This document shows positions 9,705-18,143 of a stretch of DNA of 64,000 bases, piece after piece. The translations under genes and the position numbers were made by a program. A model generated the notes under the pieces. That model was not told the origin of the DNA. It saw nothing but the letters and a program-made list of their open reading frames with translations, and made no database searches. Position 1 is the first letter of the stretch; every line of letters starts with the position of its first letter. Origin of the DNA: Clostridium cuniculi (GTDB lineage Bacteria; Bacillota; Clostridia; Clostridiales; Clostridiaceae); the NCBI RefSeq assembly GCF_004353185.1, contig NZ_SMUS01000004.1, positions 1 through 64,000 of the forward strand, written 5' to 3'.

Positions 9705-10804
9705 TACTTTTCTACCTTCTCAATAATATTTAAATACTTGTTTATCATATCTTCTACACTTCTTTCTTTCTTTATATACTTCATAGAATTATTTGATAAA
9801 TATGATAACTTATCTGCATCATTATATAAACTTACTATTGACTCAATTATATCTTCTATTTTGAAAGAAGTTAGTATTCCAGTTATATTGTTTTCAATTA
9901 ACTCTATATTTCCATAGTTTTCAGTTGCTATAATAGGTACCCCTTTAGACATAGACTCCAATATACTATTTGATACTCCTTCATATCTTGATGTTGATAT
10001 CATACACCTAGCTGTATTTATATATTGTTCAACATTTGATGTTTCATCTTTCCATTCAACATTTTTTAGGAAACTATATTTATTTTTTAACTGCTCCCTT
10101 TCACTACCATTTCCTACAATTAGTAATGGTATGTTATAACCTTTCTCCTCCAGCTGCCTCCATACTTCTAATAAAATATCTATACCCTTTATATTTTCTA
10201 TTCTACTAATACATATTATATTTTCATTTTTGTGTATATCTACTTGATTACCTAAAGTAACTGAATTAGTAATATACTTAATTTTATCTATACTTTTTAT
10301 TCCCAATACGCTTTTTAATTTATTCTCTAACCTATGATTGATCGCTACTACATAATTAATTTTTTTTGATAAAATTTTAAAAAACATACGTTTTATTACA
10401 CTTTTTTCAATAATTTCAATTTCTCGACCAGATCCTCTAGCTATGACATTAGTTTTATAAATAAGAGAGTATAATACTGCTATAATAGTATTTGATCCAT
10501 ATTGAGATGAGATTATGGCCTTTTGATATGGAGATTTTAATAAATATCTAAGAGACTTAAAAATATATTTATATTTGCTTAATTTCCCCTCTCCAATATA
10601 TACTGAAAATATTTTTATATTTTTCAAAATGGTTAACTCATCTTTTTTACTTTTCTTATTTCTGGTAATTATAGTAACTTCATAACCTAATTTACTTAAT
10701 TTATCCGCAATCATATTAAGTTGTTTTTCTGCTCCTCCACAGGTAGAAAAATAATTAGATACTAAAATAGATACACTTTTTTTTTCTAATTTAGAATTAA
10801 ACAC
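9704..10804 (-). CDS. GT4-family glycosyltransferase
   Basis: A two-domain GT-B glycosyltransferase of 366 residues. The N-terminal domain begins SVSILVSNYFSTCGGAEKQL, the acceptor-side glycine motif of GT4 enzymes. The C-terminal nucleotide-binding domain has SRIENIKGIDILLEVW, LLIVGNGSEREQL and the E-x7-E motif in SRYEGVSNSILESMSKGVPII. It adds one sugar to the lipid-linked intermediate at the cytoplasmic membrane face; the specific sugar cannot be read from sequence. It likely starts at a GTG (10804), since no nearby in-frame ATG exists, and overlaps the upstream acetyltransferase gene by 19 bp. Confidence 0.87.
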   Translation of the reverse strand: MFNSKLEKKSVSILVSNYFSTCGGAEKQLNMIADKLSKLGYEVTIITRNKKSKKDELTILKNIKIFSVYIGEGKLSKYKYIFKSLRYLLKSPYQKAIISSQYGSNTIIAVLYSLIYKTNVIARGSGREIEIIEKSVIKRMFFKILSKKINYVVAINHRLENKLKSVLGIKSIDKIKYITNSVTLGNQVDIHKNENIICISRIENIKGIDILLEVWRQLEEKGYNIPLLIVGNGSEREQLKNKYSFLKNVEWKDETSNVEQYINTARCMISTSRYEGVSNSILESMSKGVPIIATENYGNIELIENNITGILTSFKIEDIIESIVSLYNDADKLSYLSNNSMKYIKKERSVEDMINKYLNIIEKVEK

Positions 10805-11229
10805 TTTTCTTTATACTCTTCAATAGAACATATATATTTTGCTGGATTCCCAGCATATACTGTATTAGGAGGAACATTTTTAGTTACTACACTACCACAT
10901 CCTACTATAGAGTTAGGGCCTATACTAATATTTGGTAGAATTATAGAATTTTTTCCTATAAATGAATTATTCATTATGGATACTGTACCTTGTTTTTTTA
11001 AGTTAGGCTTCCCCTCTAATTTTCTTATTACTCTAATACCACCATCATGAGTTAAAATATCTGCTCCTGCAATAGTAACATCATCACCAATTTCTACTAA
11101 ATATCCCTCACTACCAACTCTTAATTTACCAGTTATACTAATGTTTTTACCTAATTTAACACCTTGTCTTTTTAATTTATTTAATTTTATTCTAAGATAT
11201 ACCTTGCTAAGTATCCTTTTTATATTCAT
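10786..11229 (-). CDS. Left-handed beta-helix acyltransferase
   Basis: The 147-residue protein carries hexapeptide repeats: LGKNISITGKLRVGS, IGDDVTIAG, then SFIGKNSIILPNISIGPNSIVGCGSVV, closing with the signature PPNTVYAGNPAKYI. This is the LbetaH fold of the maltose/virginiamycin O-acetyltransferase group, active as trimers with acetyl-CoA. It probably O-acetylates a sugar of the polysaccharide. AGGAGATATATTT precedes the ATG. It lies between the BY-kinase gene and a glycosyltransferase gene. Confidence 0.85.
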   Translation of the reverse strand: MNIKRILSKVYLRIKLNKLKRQGVKLGKNISITGKLRVGSEGYLVEIGDDVTIAGADILTHDGGIRVIRKLEGKPNLKKQGTVSIMNNSFIGKNSIILPNISIGPNSIVGCGSVVTKNVPPNTVYAGNPAKYICSIEEYKEKCLILN

Positions 11230-11300
11230 AAATATATCTCCTACTCAACATTTTATTATTTCTACAACTTAATCTTAATTTATAAATAATAAAAATCTCA

Positions 11301-12017
11301 TCAATGTCCTCTACTTCTTTTTCCTTTATGACCTTGATAATAATTATTCTGATAATAGTAATAGTAATAAGAATTCGAATTTAACTCAACACCATTAAAA
11401 ACTACACCTATAATTTTTCCATTTGCTTGGTTTATTTTTTTACATACACTATAAACACTTCTCTTTTTTGTTTTTCTATATCTGGCTACTAAAAGAACTC
11501 CATCTATATCTTCTAATATTCCTATTGCATCTGATACTATATTAATTGGAGCTGAATCTATTATTATATACTCATAGTCTTCTCTTAATTTATTTATCAT
11601 ATATTTAAACTCTCTAGATGAAATTAGTTCAGATGCTGTAGGTACCTTCTTCCCCGTAGTAATCACAGATAAATTTTCACTAATTATATGCTTTACTTTT
11701 TCTATTTCACACTCACCAACTAATATATCTGTTAGCCCAGATATATTAGAGATGTTAAATTTTTTATGTTGAGATGGCTTTCTTATATCAATATCGATTA
11801 ACATTACTTTTTTTTCTAAATCACTTAATTTATTCGCTAAGTTAAAACTTGTTGTACTCTTTCCATCTCCTTGCTCTGCACTAGTTACAAGAATAACTTT
11901 ACTATCTTTATCTCCAGTAAAAGAATATTGTATATTAGTTCTCAATAATCTATAAGATTCATTAAATGATTCATAGTCTCTATTTACCTTGTCCTTCTTT
12001 TTAAAAATATTTTTCAT
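11301..12017 (-). CDS. cpsD: Capsule BY-kinase (CpsD/CapB/EpsB family)
   Basis: A bacterial tyrosine kinase that, with CpsC, regulates polymerisation and export of the polysaccharide. Walker A is SAEQGDGKST (residues 46-55), Walker A' is VMLIDIDIRKP (71-81), and Walker B is the IIIDSAP segment. The C-terminus ends in a tyrosine cluster (NSYYYYYYQNNYYQG, ten or so Tyr), the usual autophosphorylation tail, followed by a basic end. GGGAG precedes the ATG, and the gene directly follows cpsC. No CpsB/YwqE-type phosphatase gene occurs in the window, so dephosphorylation would have to come from elsewhere. Confidence 0.93.
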   Translation of the reverse strand: MKNIFKKKDKVNRDYESFNESYRLLRTNIQYSFTGDKDSKVILVTSAEQGDGKSTTSFNLANKLSDLEKKVMLIDIDIRKPSQHKKFNISNISGLTDILVGECEIEKVKHIISENLSVITTGKKVPTASELISSREFKYMINKLREDYEYIIIDSAPINIVSDAIGILEDIDGVLLVARYRKTKKRSVYSVCKKINQANGKIIGVVFNGVELNSNSYYYYYYQNNYYQGHKGKRSRGH

Positions 12018-12725
12018 TTATTCTCCCTTTTCTATATCAATTTTTGGAACAACACTTAAAATTGGTTTGGCTACCAATGATTCTAATTCTTCTTCTGTTA
12101 ATATATAATCATTCCATCGTTCTACTACTAACGCAACTCCTGTAGATATAACAACTGCAAATAAAACTGCAATTATAGATGGTATTCTCTCTTCACTGTT
12201 TATTGCTACCAAAGGCTTTTGTGGTGCTTCAATTACATCCACATTAGAATTTGGAACTAAATAATTAACTTTATCTATAAATTTAGAATTAAGTAGCTCT
12301 AAAACCATTTTAGCATTATTAGGATTTGTATCATTATATGTTATTTGTAATATTTGAGTATCTTCTAATGCAGATACTTTTAAGTTTTTTTGTATTGTTT
12401 CTACACTAACATCTACTTTATCTTTAACAGCAGAATTTATCATATCTGGTGTCTTATATATATATTCATAGGATTTAACTAGACTTTGGTAAAGTAAAAC
12501 ATCTGAATTTTGATATGATTTCCCTTCACTTTTAGCCTCTTCTTTCCCTATAAATATCGTAGTTTTAGATTGGTACATTAGTTCTCTACTAGCAAATTTA
12601 TTAACTCCAAATACACAAGACATTACAATACAAATCAGGATCAATATCATTTTCCATCTTTTTCTTATACAATAAATTATTTCTATCTTATCAATAAATT
12701 TATCAACTACTACTTCTTTTTCCAT
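12018..12725 (-). CDS. cpsC: Chain-length determinant / BY-kinase adaptor (CpsC/CapA/Wzz)
   Basis: The 235-residue protein has two membrane segments (about residues 27-45 and 180-200) around an extracytoplasmic Wzz domain. The domain begins YQSKTTIFIG and includes DTQILQITYNDTNPNNAKMVLELLN; the proline-rich APQKPLVAIN precedes the second span. The cytoplasmic tail EELESLVAKPILSVVPKID is the segment that activates the partner kinase. The kinase gene follows immediately. It sets chain length of the polymer and recruits CpsD to the membrane. Confidence 0.92.
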   Translation of the reverse strand: MEKEVVVDKFIDKIEIIYCIRKRWKMILILICIVMSCVFGVNKFASRELMYQSKTTIFIGKEEAKSEGKSYQNSDVLLYQSLVKSYEYIYKTPDMINSAVKDKVDVSVETIQKNLKVSALEDTQILQITYNDTNPNNAKMVLELLNSKFIDKVNYLVPNSNVDVIEAPQKPLVAINSEERIPSIIAVLFAVVISTGVALVVERWNDYILTEEELESLVAKPILSVVPKIDIEKGE

Positions 12726-12731
12726 ATCATA

Positions 12732-13259
12732 TTATTCATCCTCATAAAATTTATCTTTTTCTGTATATAAATTTACAGTAATATCTTCATCATCTATAAT
12801 CACTTCTGACCCAAACTTATCACAACTTTCTGGAACTGATTCAATTAACCCATATATATCAAAATCTTCTGGATTAAACTTCTCTAAATTATATGATTTT
12901 ATAGATTTTCCAATCCCTCCTACAAAAAAACTATTTTCTCCAGATATAACCTCATTCGAATATTCTTTTCCATTTTCTTTTACATATTTCTCAATCTTTC
13001 TTTCTATTACCTCTTTTATATCTGCTTTATCATTATCTACTTTACTATTATCTGCTTTATCATTATCTACTTTACTATTATCTGCTTTATCATTATCTAC
13101 TTTACTATTATCTGCTTTATCATTATCTACCACTGAACTTACTACTTCCTTTATATTGGCTTTTTCTATAACATTTTTTTTCAATAAAACAGTGCCTATA
13201 ATAATTATAGCTATAAATCCTATCATAACTATAAGCATCTTACTTTTTTTCACCTCCAT
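12732..13259 (-). CDS. Small membrane-anchored protein with DNSKVDNDKA repeats, unknown function
   Basis: The 175-residue protein has a basic start, one hydrophobic anchor (about residues 7-25), then a charged linker built of nearly four copies of a ten-residue repeat (DNSKVDNDKA), a Lys/Glu-rich helix, and an acidic C-terminal domain of about 60 residues (contains SFFVGGIGKSIKSYN and GLIESVPESCDKFGS). The domain was not recognised. AGGAGG lies 8 bp before the ATG. It sits between a glycosyltransferase gene and cpsC with gaps under 20 bp, so it is part of the operon. A spacer-linked extracytoplasmic domain is suggested by the layout; its role is unknown. Confidence 0.75.
   Translation of the reverse strand: MEVKKSKMLIVMIGFIAIIIIGTVLLKKNVIEKANIKEVVSSVVDNDKADNSKVDNDKADNSKVDNDKADNSKVDNDKADIKEVIERKIEKYVKENGKEYSNEVISGENSFFVGGIGKSIKSYNLEKFNPEDFDIYGLIESVPESCDKFGSEVIIDDEDITVNLYTEKDKFYEDE
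13021..13130. repeat. 30-bp in-frame tandem repeat, 3.7 copies
   Basis: A 30-bp unit beginning TCTGCTTTATCATTATCTAC (plus strand) is repeated without differences at 13021, 13051 and 13081, with a 20-bp partial at 13111. It encodes the ten-residue repeat of the small membrane protein. Identical units of 30 bp (divisible by three) invite length change by slippage without loss of frame. Confidence 0.93.
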
Positions 13260-13276
13260 AAATTATGCCTCCTCTC

Positions 13277-14374
13277 TTAATATAGCTTACAAAACTCTTC
13301 TGATACTCTCTGTATAGAAAAATTTTCTTCAATGCGTAACTTTGCTCTTTCGCTATAATACTTTCTTTCTTTTTCATCTAAATTAAGTGCATACATAATT
13401 GCCTCACTTAATTTTAATGGATTATCTCTTTCAACTAATACTCCACAATCATTTAATATATATTCATTATCACCAACATCTGTGGCTATACAAAATAATT
13501 TGCTCAACATTGCTTCCCCTAAAGCATTGGAAAATCCCTCTATATCTGAATGTAGTACAAATACATCTCCCATAGATAAAACTTTAGGTATGTCACCTCT
13601 TGGACCTATTATCCTTATATATTTCTCAATCCCATAATAAGATATTAAATTTAATAGCTCTTCATTTTCTAATAAACCTGCTCCAACTAAAATACAAATA
13701 AAATCCTCTCTTTTTGTACTTAATATAGCAATTGCTTTTATTAAATTGGGATAGTTTTTTGCCTTATTCCATCTTCCTATACTAATCAAAACCTTCTTAT
13801 TTTGATTTATACATAGACTTTGTTTCAGTTTGGCTCCATCATCTAAGTTGTTTTCAAAATACGTTATATCAAATCCATTTGGTATAACTTTTAGGTTCTT
13901 ATATCCTATACTTTCATGATAGACCTTAGATACATTAGAACAACATACAACTTCATCTACATACCTAGATAATATTGCATTTATTCTTGCAATTATTATT
14001 GTACTTCTTCTGTCTTTACCCTTTTCTAATACTCCATGTCGTATACCCCATATTATTTTTTTCTTTAAAAATATTTTTGCAATTACAAATCCAAATAAAT
14101 CAGCATGATACATCCAAGATTGAATAACTTCAGCAGATTTACAAATTTGTTTCGCTTTCTTTATTGATTTAATGGCATATTTTAGATTATTTATATTTAA
14201 AGCTATAACCTCTATATTTTTCTCTTCTAGCCTTTTTCCAATAATACCTTTATCTCTCAAAGATATCACAGTTATATCATATAAATTAGAATCCATATTA
14301 GTTACTAATTTATATAACATATTTTCTGCTCCTCCATTCCCTAATCCTGTTATAATATGTACTACTTTTTTCAT
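13277..14374 (-). CDS. GT4-family glycosyltransferase
   Basis: A 365-residue GT-B enzyme. The N-terminus HIITGLGNGGAENMLYKL is the classical GT4 acceptor-domain start. The C-terminal domain has SIGRWNKAKNYPNLIKA, LVGAGLLENEELLNLI and the E-x7-E region DIEGFSNALGEAMLSKLFCI. The middle segment IRHGVLEKGKDRRST is typical of the group that includes capsular transferases with a conserved HG. The sugar donor is not predictable. It follows the EpsC-like dehydratase gene closely. Confidence 0.87.
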   Translation of the reverse strand: MKKVVHIITGLGNGGAENMLYKLVTNMDSNLYDITVISLRDKGIIGKRLEEKNIEVIALNINNLKYAIKSIKKAKQICKSAEVIQSWMYHADLFGFVIAKIFLKKKIIWGIRHGVLEKGKDRRSTIIIARINAILSRYVDEVVCCSNVSKVYHESIGYKNLKVIPNGFDITYFENNLDDGAKLKQSLCINQNKKVLISIGRWNKAKNYPNLIKAIAILSTKREDFICILVGAGLLENEELLNLISYYGIEKYIRIIGPRGDIPKVLSMGDVFVLHSDIEGFSNALGEAMLSKLFCIATDVGDNEYILNDCGVLVERDNPLKLSEAIMYALNLDEKERKYYSERAKLRIEENFSIQRVSEEFCKLY

Positions 14375-14391
14375 AAATAGTTACTCTCATC

Positions 14392-15816
14392 TTATCCGCA
14401 ATTTGACCATTTATATGTCTTTATGATATATGCTAATTCCTGTTTTAAATCGTAATCATACTTATATTCTTTACATATTTTCGATAAAGACTCTATACAT
14501 TGATTTATATATGACATATCTACATATTCACAAGATTCTATAAATATTTTATTATGGGTAGTATATCTAACTTTATCTTTATTTAATATTAATTCTTCAT
14601 ATAATTTTTCCCCTGGTCTCAAACCTATTTCTTCTATATATATATCTATATGTGGTTTTAAACCATACTCTTGAATCATTTTTTCAGCTAAATTTTTTAT
14701 CTTAATTGGCTCTCCCATATCTAAAATAAATACTTCTCCGCCATTTGCCATCGCTGCAGCATGTAAAACTAAGTTAACTGCTTCTGGAATTAACATAAAA
14801 TATCTAGTAATATCTTTATGGGTTAGCGTAACTGGCCCTCCAGATTCTATTTGTTTTTTAAATATAGGAATTACTGAACCATTGCTACCTAAAACATTAC
14901 CAAATCTGACAGCACTGAAATCTGTATTTGATTCATTATTAAAAGCTGTAATTATCATTTCACAAAATCTTTTACTAGCTCCCATTATATTTGTCGGATT
15001 AACTGCTTTATCTGTTGAAATTAATATAAACTTTTCTACATTAAATTCATTTGATAAGCTTGCTACATTCAAAGTTCCAAAAATATTGTTCTTGATCGCT
15101 TCAGCTGGAGACTTTTCCATTAATGGTACATGCTTATAGGCAGCTGCATGAAACACTATATCAGGATTATATAAGTTAAATATTCTCTTTAATCTTGACC
15201 TATCTAATACTGACATTATTATCACTTCTACTTCATTAATTTTATCCTTAAATTTATTATTAAGTTCATTCTTTAATTCATATGTGCTGTTTTCATACAT
15301 ATCTAATATGATTAATTTTTTAGGTTTCATCTCCATAACTTGTCTACATATTTCCGAACCAATGCTTCCTCCTCCACCAGTTACTAAAATAGTTTTATTG
15401 TTTACTATTTCTTCTATCTTTTCACTTTTTTTATCAAAAACAGGTCTATTTAGCAATTTGGATAAGTCAATATCTTTTTTACCATACATCTTAGCTGTAT
15501 TTTTTAAAATTATATCAACTGTTGGCATAATCTTCACTGCTACCTTTTTTTCTTTACAAACTTGTATTATATCGAATTTTTTATCATCTGATAGATTCGA
15601 TATCGCTACCAATACTAAATCTACACTTATATTCTTTAATATTGATTTTATATTATTTATTCCACCTATAACTTTTACCCCATTTATATAAGCATTTTCA
15701 AGTTGTACACTATCATCTATAATTCCAACTATTTCATAATAATTATTTTCTTTAAATTCATTTATAATAAAGTTTCCATAGCTTCCTGCTCCTATTAATA
15801 AAACTTTTCTAACCAT
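14392..15816 (-). CDS. UDP-GlcNAc 4,6-dehydratase, soluble CapD/EpsC/PglF type
   Basis: The enzyme removes water from UDP-GlcNAc to give the UDP-4-keto-6-deoxy sugar, the first step toward diacetylbacillosamine. Residues 1-130 form a Rossmann-like CoA-binding domain (KVLLIGAGSYGNFII). The SDR domain follows with ILVTGGGGSIGSEICRQV, FHAAAYKHVPLME, and the active-site segment STDKAVNPTNIMGASKR, where Met replaces the usual Tyr of Y-x3-K as in PglF/FlaA1 relatives. At 474 residues it lacks the four N-terminal membrane helices of long CapD proteins. GGAGGTG precedes the ATG. The aminotransferase, acetyltransferase and phosphoglycosyl transferase needed for the rest of the pathway are in the same operon. 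Confidence 0.88.
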   Translation of the reverse strand: MVRKVLLIGAGSYGNFIINEFKENNYYEIVGIIDDSVQLENAYINGVKVIGGINNIKSILKNISVDLVLVAISNLSDDKKFDIIQVCKEKKVAVKIMPTVDIILKNTAKMYGKKDIDLSKLLNRPVFDKKSEKIEEIVNNKTILVTGGGGSIGSEICRQVMEMKPKKLIILDMYENSTYELKNELNNKFKDKINEVEVIIMSVLDRSRLKRIFNLYNPDIVFHAAAYKHVPLMEKSPAEAIKNNIFGTLNVASLSNEFNVEKFILISTDKAVNPTNIMGASKRFCEMIITAFNNESNTDFSAVRFGNVLGSNGSVIPIFKKQIESGGPVTLTHKDITRYFMLIPEAVNLVLHAAAMANGGEVFILDMGEPIKIKNLAEKMIQEYGLKPHIDIYIEEIGLRPGEKLYEELILNKDKVRYTTHNKIFIESCEYVDMSYINQCIESLSKICKEYKYDYDLKQELAYIIKTYKWSNCG

Positions 15817-15840
15817 TTTACACCTCCATCAGTTTGAAAT

Positions 15841-16815
15841 TTATAAATTTGCTTTATACCAATCTATAGTTAACTTAATACCATCTTCAAAACTATACTT
15901 AGGATCATAGTTTAAATACTTTTTAGAGTTACTTATATTAGCATTAGAATGCTTTATATCGCCTTTCCTTTCATCTCCATATATAGGTGTAATATCTTTT
16001 TTTAGAGTTTCTGCTAAGGTTTTATGCATCTCATTTAATGATATTTGACCTCCAAATGCTATATTAAAAGATTTTCCTGAAGCCTCTTTTGGTGCTAAGC
16101 ACGCTCTTAAATTTGCCTGTACTGCATTATCTATATACGTAAAATCTCTTGAATGAGATCCATCGCCATTTATAGTTGGTCTTTCATTATTTATTAATAA
16201 TTTTATAAATTTAGGTATAACAGCTGAGTAATATGAGTCTGGATCTTGTCTTTTCCCAAAAACATTAAAGTATCTCATTCCTATTGTTTCTAAGCCATAT
16301 AAATCAAAAAAGTTCTGAGCATATAGTTCATTAGTCTTTTTAGTTATAGCATAAGGAGATAATAATTTTCCTTCTCTTCCCTCAACTTTTGGTAATGTTG
16401 GTTCATCTCCATATATAGATGATGATGATGCATATACAAATTTTTTGCATTTATTATCTCTTGCTGCAACTAACATATTTAATGTTCCTTTTATATTTAT
16501 CTCTTCATAAATTATAGGCATCTCTATTGATCTAGGTACTGATCCCCATGCTGCTTGATGTAATACATAATCAATTCCTCTACAAGCCTCCTGACAAGTT
16601 TCTAAATTTCTTATATCGCCTTCTATTAACTCAAATTTATCATTTTCTAAGAAAGCCTCTATATTTTCCCTTTTACCAATAGAAAAATTATCTAAAACCC
16701 TAACGAAATATCCCATATCCAAAATAGTTTCAACCAAATTAGAGCCTATAAAACCAGCTCCACCTGTCACTAAAAATTTACTTCCCTTTTCAAATTTCAT
16801 CATTAAATTCTCCAT
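15841..16815 (-). CDS. UDP-GlcNAc/UDP-GalNAc-type 4-epimerase (WbpP/TviC family)
   Basis: An extended SDR of 324 residues: NAD-binding FLVTGGAGFIGSNLVE, the catalytic pair in SSSSIYGD and Y-AITKK (SPYAITKKTNELYA), and the segment QAAWGSVPRSIEMP, whose SVPRSI is characteristic of the WbpP/TviC group that interconverts UDP-GlcNAc and UDP-GalNAc (and the acid forms). GGAG lies 9 bp before the ATG. It is encoded directly after the dehydrogenase of the WbpO/TviB type, the same pairing that makes UDP-GalNAcA for Vi antigen and Pseudomonas O6. A plain UDP-glucose 4-epimerase is the alternative. Confidence 0.87.
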   Translation of the reverse strand: MENLMMKFEKGSKFLVTGGAGFIGSNLVETILDMGYFVRVLDNFSIGKRENIEAFLENDKFELIEGDIRNLETCQEACRGIDYVLHQAAWGSVPRSIEMPIIYEEINIKGTLNMLVAARDNKCKKFVYASSSSIYGDEPTLPKVEGREGKLLSPYAITKKTNELYAQNFFDLYGLETIGMRYFNVFGKRQDPDSYYSAVIPKFIKLLINNERPTINGDGSHSRDFTYIDNAVQANLRACLAPKEASGKSFNIAFGGQISLNEMHKTLAETLKKDITPIYGDERKGDIKHSNANISNSKKYLNYDPKYSFEDGIKLTIDWYKANL

Positions 16816-16817
16816 AA

Positions 16818-18143
16818 TTATAATCTCCAGTATAAAAAATTATTCTTTTCTACTATTCTTCTATCATACATTCCCTTTATATCAAATAAAATTACGCCTT
16901 CATTATGTGAATTTATACACATATACTTTAAGTCATCTAACTTTAAATTTTCATATTCTTTGTGTGCTACTGAAACTACTACTGCATCTAAGCCAATTAA
17001 ATCTTCTTCTTTACTTAATTGTATTCCATACTCTAGCATTACTTCTTCTCTATTAGCTAAAGGATCTGAAACTATAACGTCTATTTCATACTCTTTCAAC
17101 TCATTTATTATATCTATAACTTTAGAATTTCTTACATCCGGACAGTTCTCTTTAAATGTTATCCCTAAAATTCCAACCTTACTTCCTTTAACCTGTTTAT
17201 TAGCTTTTATAAGATACTTAACTATATTTTCAGCAATATATTTTCCCATATTATCATTTATTCGTCTTCCAGATAAAATTACTTCTGATCGATAACCTAA
17301 CTCCTCTGCCTTATATGTTAGGTAATATGGATCCACCCCTATACAATGTCCTCCAACCAATCCAGGTTCAAATTTCAAGAAATTCCATTTAGTTCCAGCA
17401 GCTTGTAAAACTTCCTTTGTATCAATTCCCATCTTATTAAATATAATCGATAATTCATTTACAAAGGCAATATTTATATCTCTTTGAGAATTTTCTATTA
17501 CCTTTGACGCTTCTGCTACCTTTATACTAGATGCTCTATAAACACCTGCCTCTATTACTAATTCATATGTTTTAGCTATAATATCTAATGTTTCTTCATC
17601 CATACCTGATACAACTTTTACTATAGTCTCTAATCTATGTTTCTTATCTCCCGGATTTATTCTCTCTGGAGAATATCCTACCTTAAAGTCTCTTCCACAC
17701 TTTAGTCCTGATACTTTTTCCAATATAGGAACACAAATATCTTCTGTTACACCTGGATATACAGTAGATTCATATACAACAATCGATCCTTTTTTTAAAT
17801 TCCTAGCCAATATTTCACTAGCCCCTATCATAGGTCTTAAATCAGGAGTTTTATCATCCTTTGTAGGAGTTGGTACAGCTACTATATGAAACTTTGCCTC
17901 TTTTAACCTTTCCTCATTATAAGTTATTTCAGCTGTTGTATTTTTTAAGGCATCATTACCAACCTCATTAGTTACATCAATTCCTTTGTTATAAAACTCT
18001 ACTTTTTCCTTATTTAAATCGAATCCTATTACATTTACATTTTTAGCAAAAGATATTGCTAATGGCATACCTACATATCCTAATCCAATTACAGATATTT
18101 TTTCATTTTTATTTTTTATATCTTCGAATAACGTTTTATACAT
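16818..18143 (-). CDS. UDP-N-acetylhexosamine 6-dehydrogenase (WbpO/TviB family)
   Basis: The 441-residue protein has the UDP-glucose/GDP-mannose dehydrogenase fold: ISVIGLGYVGMPLAISFA at the start, VAVPTPTKDDKTPDL, the middle domain with GYSPERINPGDKKHRL, and the catalytic region FEPGLVGGHCIGVDPYYLTY with the nucleophilic Cys. NPGDKKHRL and the C-terminal GITFKENCPDVRNSK are typical of TviB/WbpO-type enzymes that oxidise UDP-GalNAc or UDP-GlcNAc to the uronic acid using two NAD+. It is coupled to its upstream neighbour with a one-base gap and followed by the epimerase two bases later. UDP-GalNAcA is the predicted joint product. Confidence 0.9.
   Translation of the reverse strand: MYKTLFEDIKNKNEKISVIGLGYVGMPLAISFAKNVNVIGFDLNKEKVEFYNKGIDVTNEVGNDALKNTTAEITYNEERLKEAKFHIVAVPTPTKDDKTPDLRPMIGASEILARNLKKGSIVVYESTVYPGVTEDICVPILEKVSGLKCGRDFKVGYSPERINPGDKKHRLETIVKVVSGMDEETLDIIAKTYELVIEAGVYRASSIKVAEASKVIENSQRDINIAFVNELSIIFNKMGIDTKEVLQAAGTKWNFLKFEPGLVGGHCIGVDPYYLTYKAEELGYRSEVILSGRRINDNMGKYIAENIVKYLIKANKQVKGSKVGILGITFKENCPDVRNSKVIDIINELKEYEIDVIVSDPLANREEVMLEYGIQLSKEEDLIGLDAVVVSVAHKEYENLKLDDLKYMCINSHNEGVILFDIKGMYDRRIVEKNNFLYWRL

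Noticed and set aside
13021..13130. Short regularly spaced repeats considered as a CRISPR array
   Set aside because: Units are contiguous with no spacers and encode an in-frame peptide repeat.
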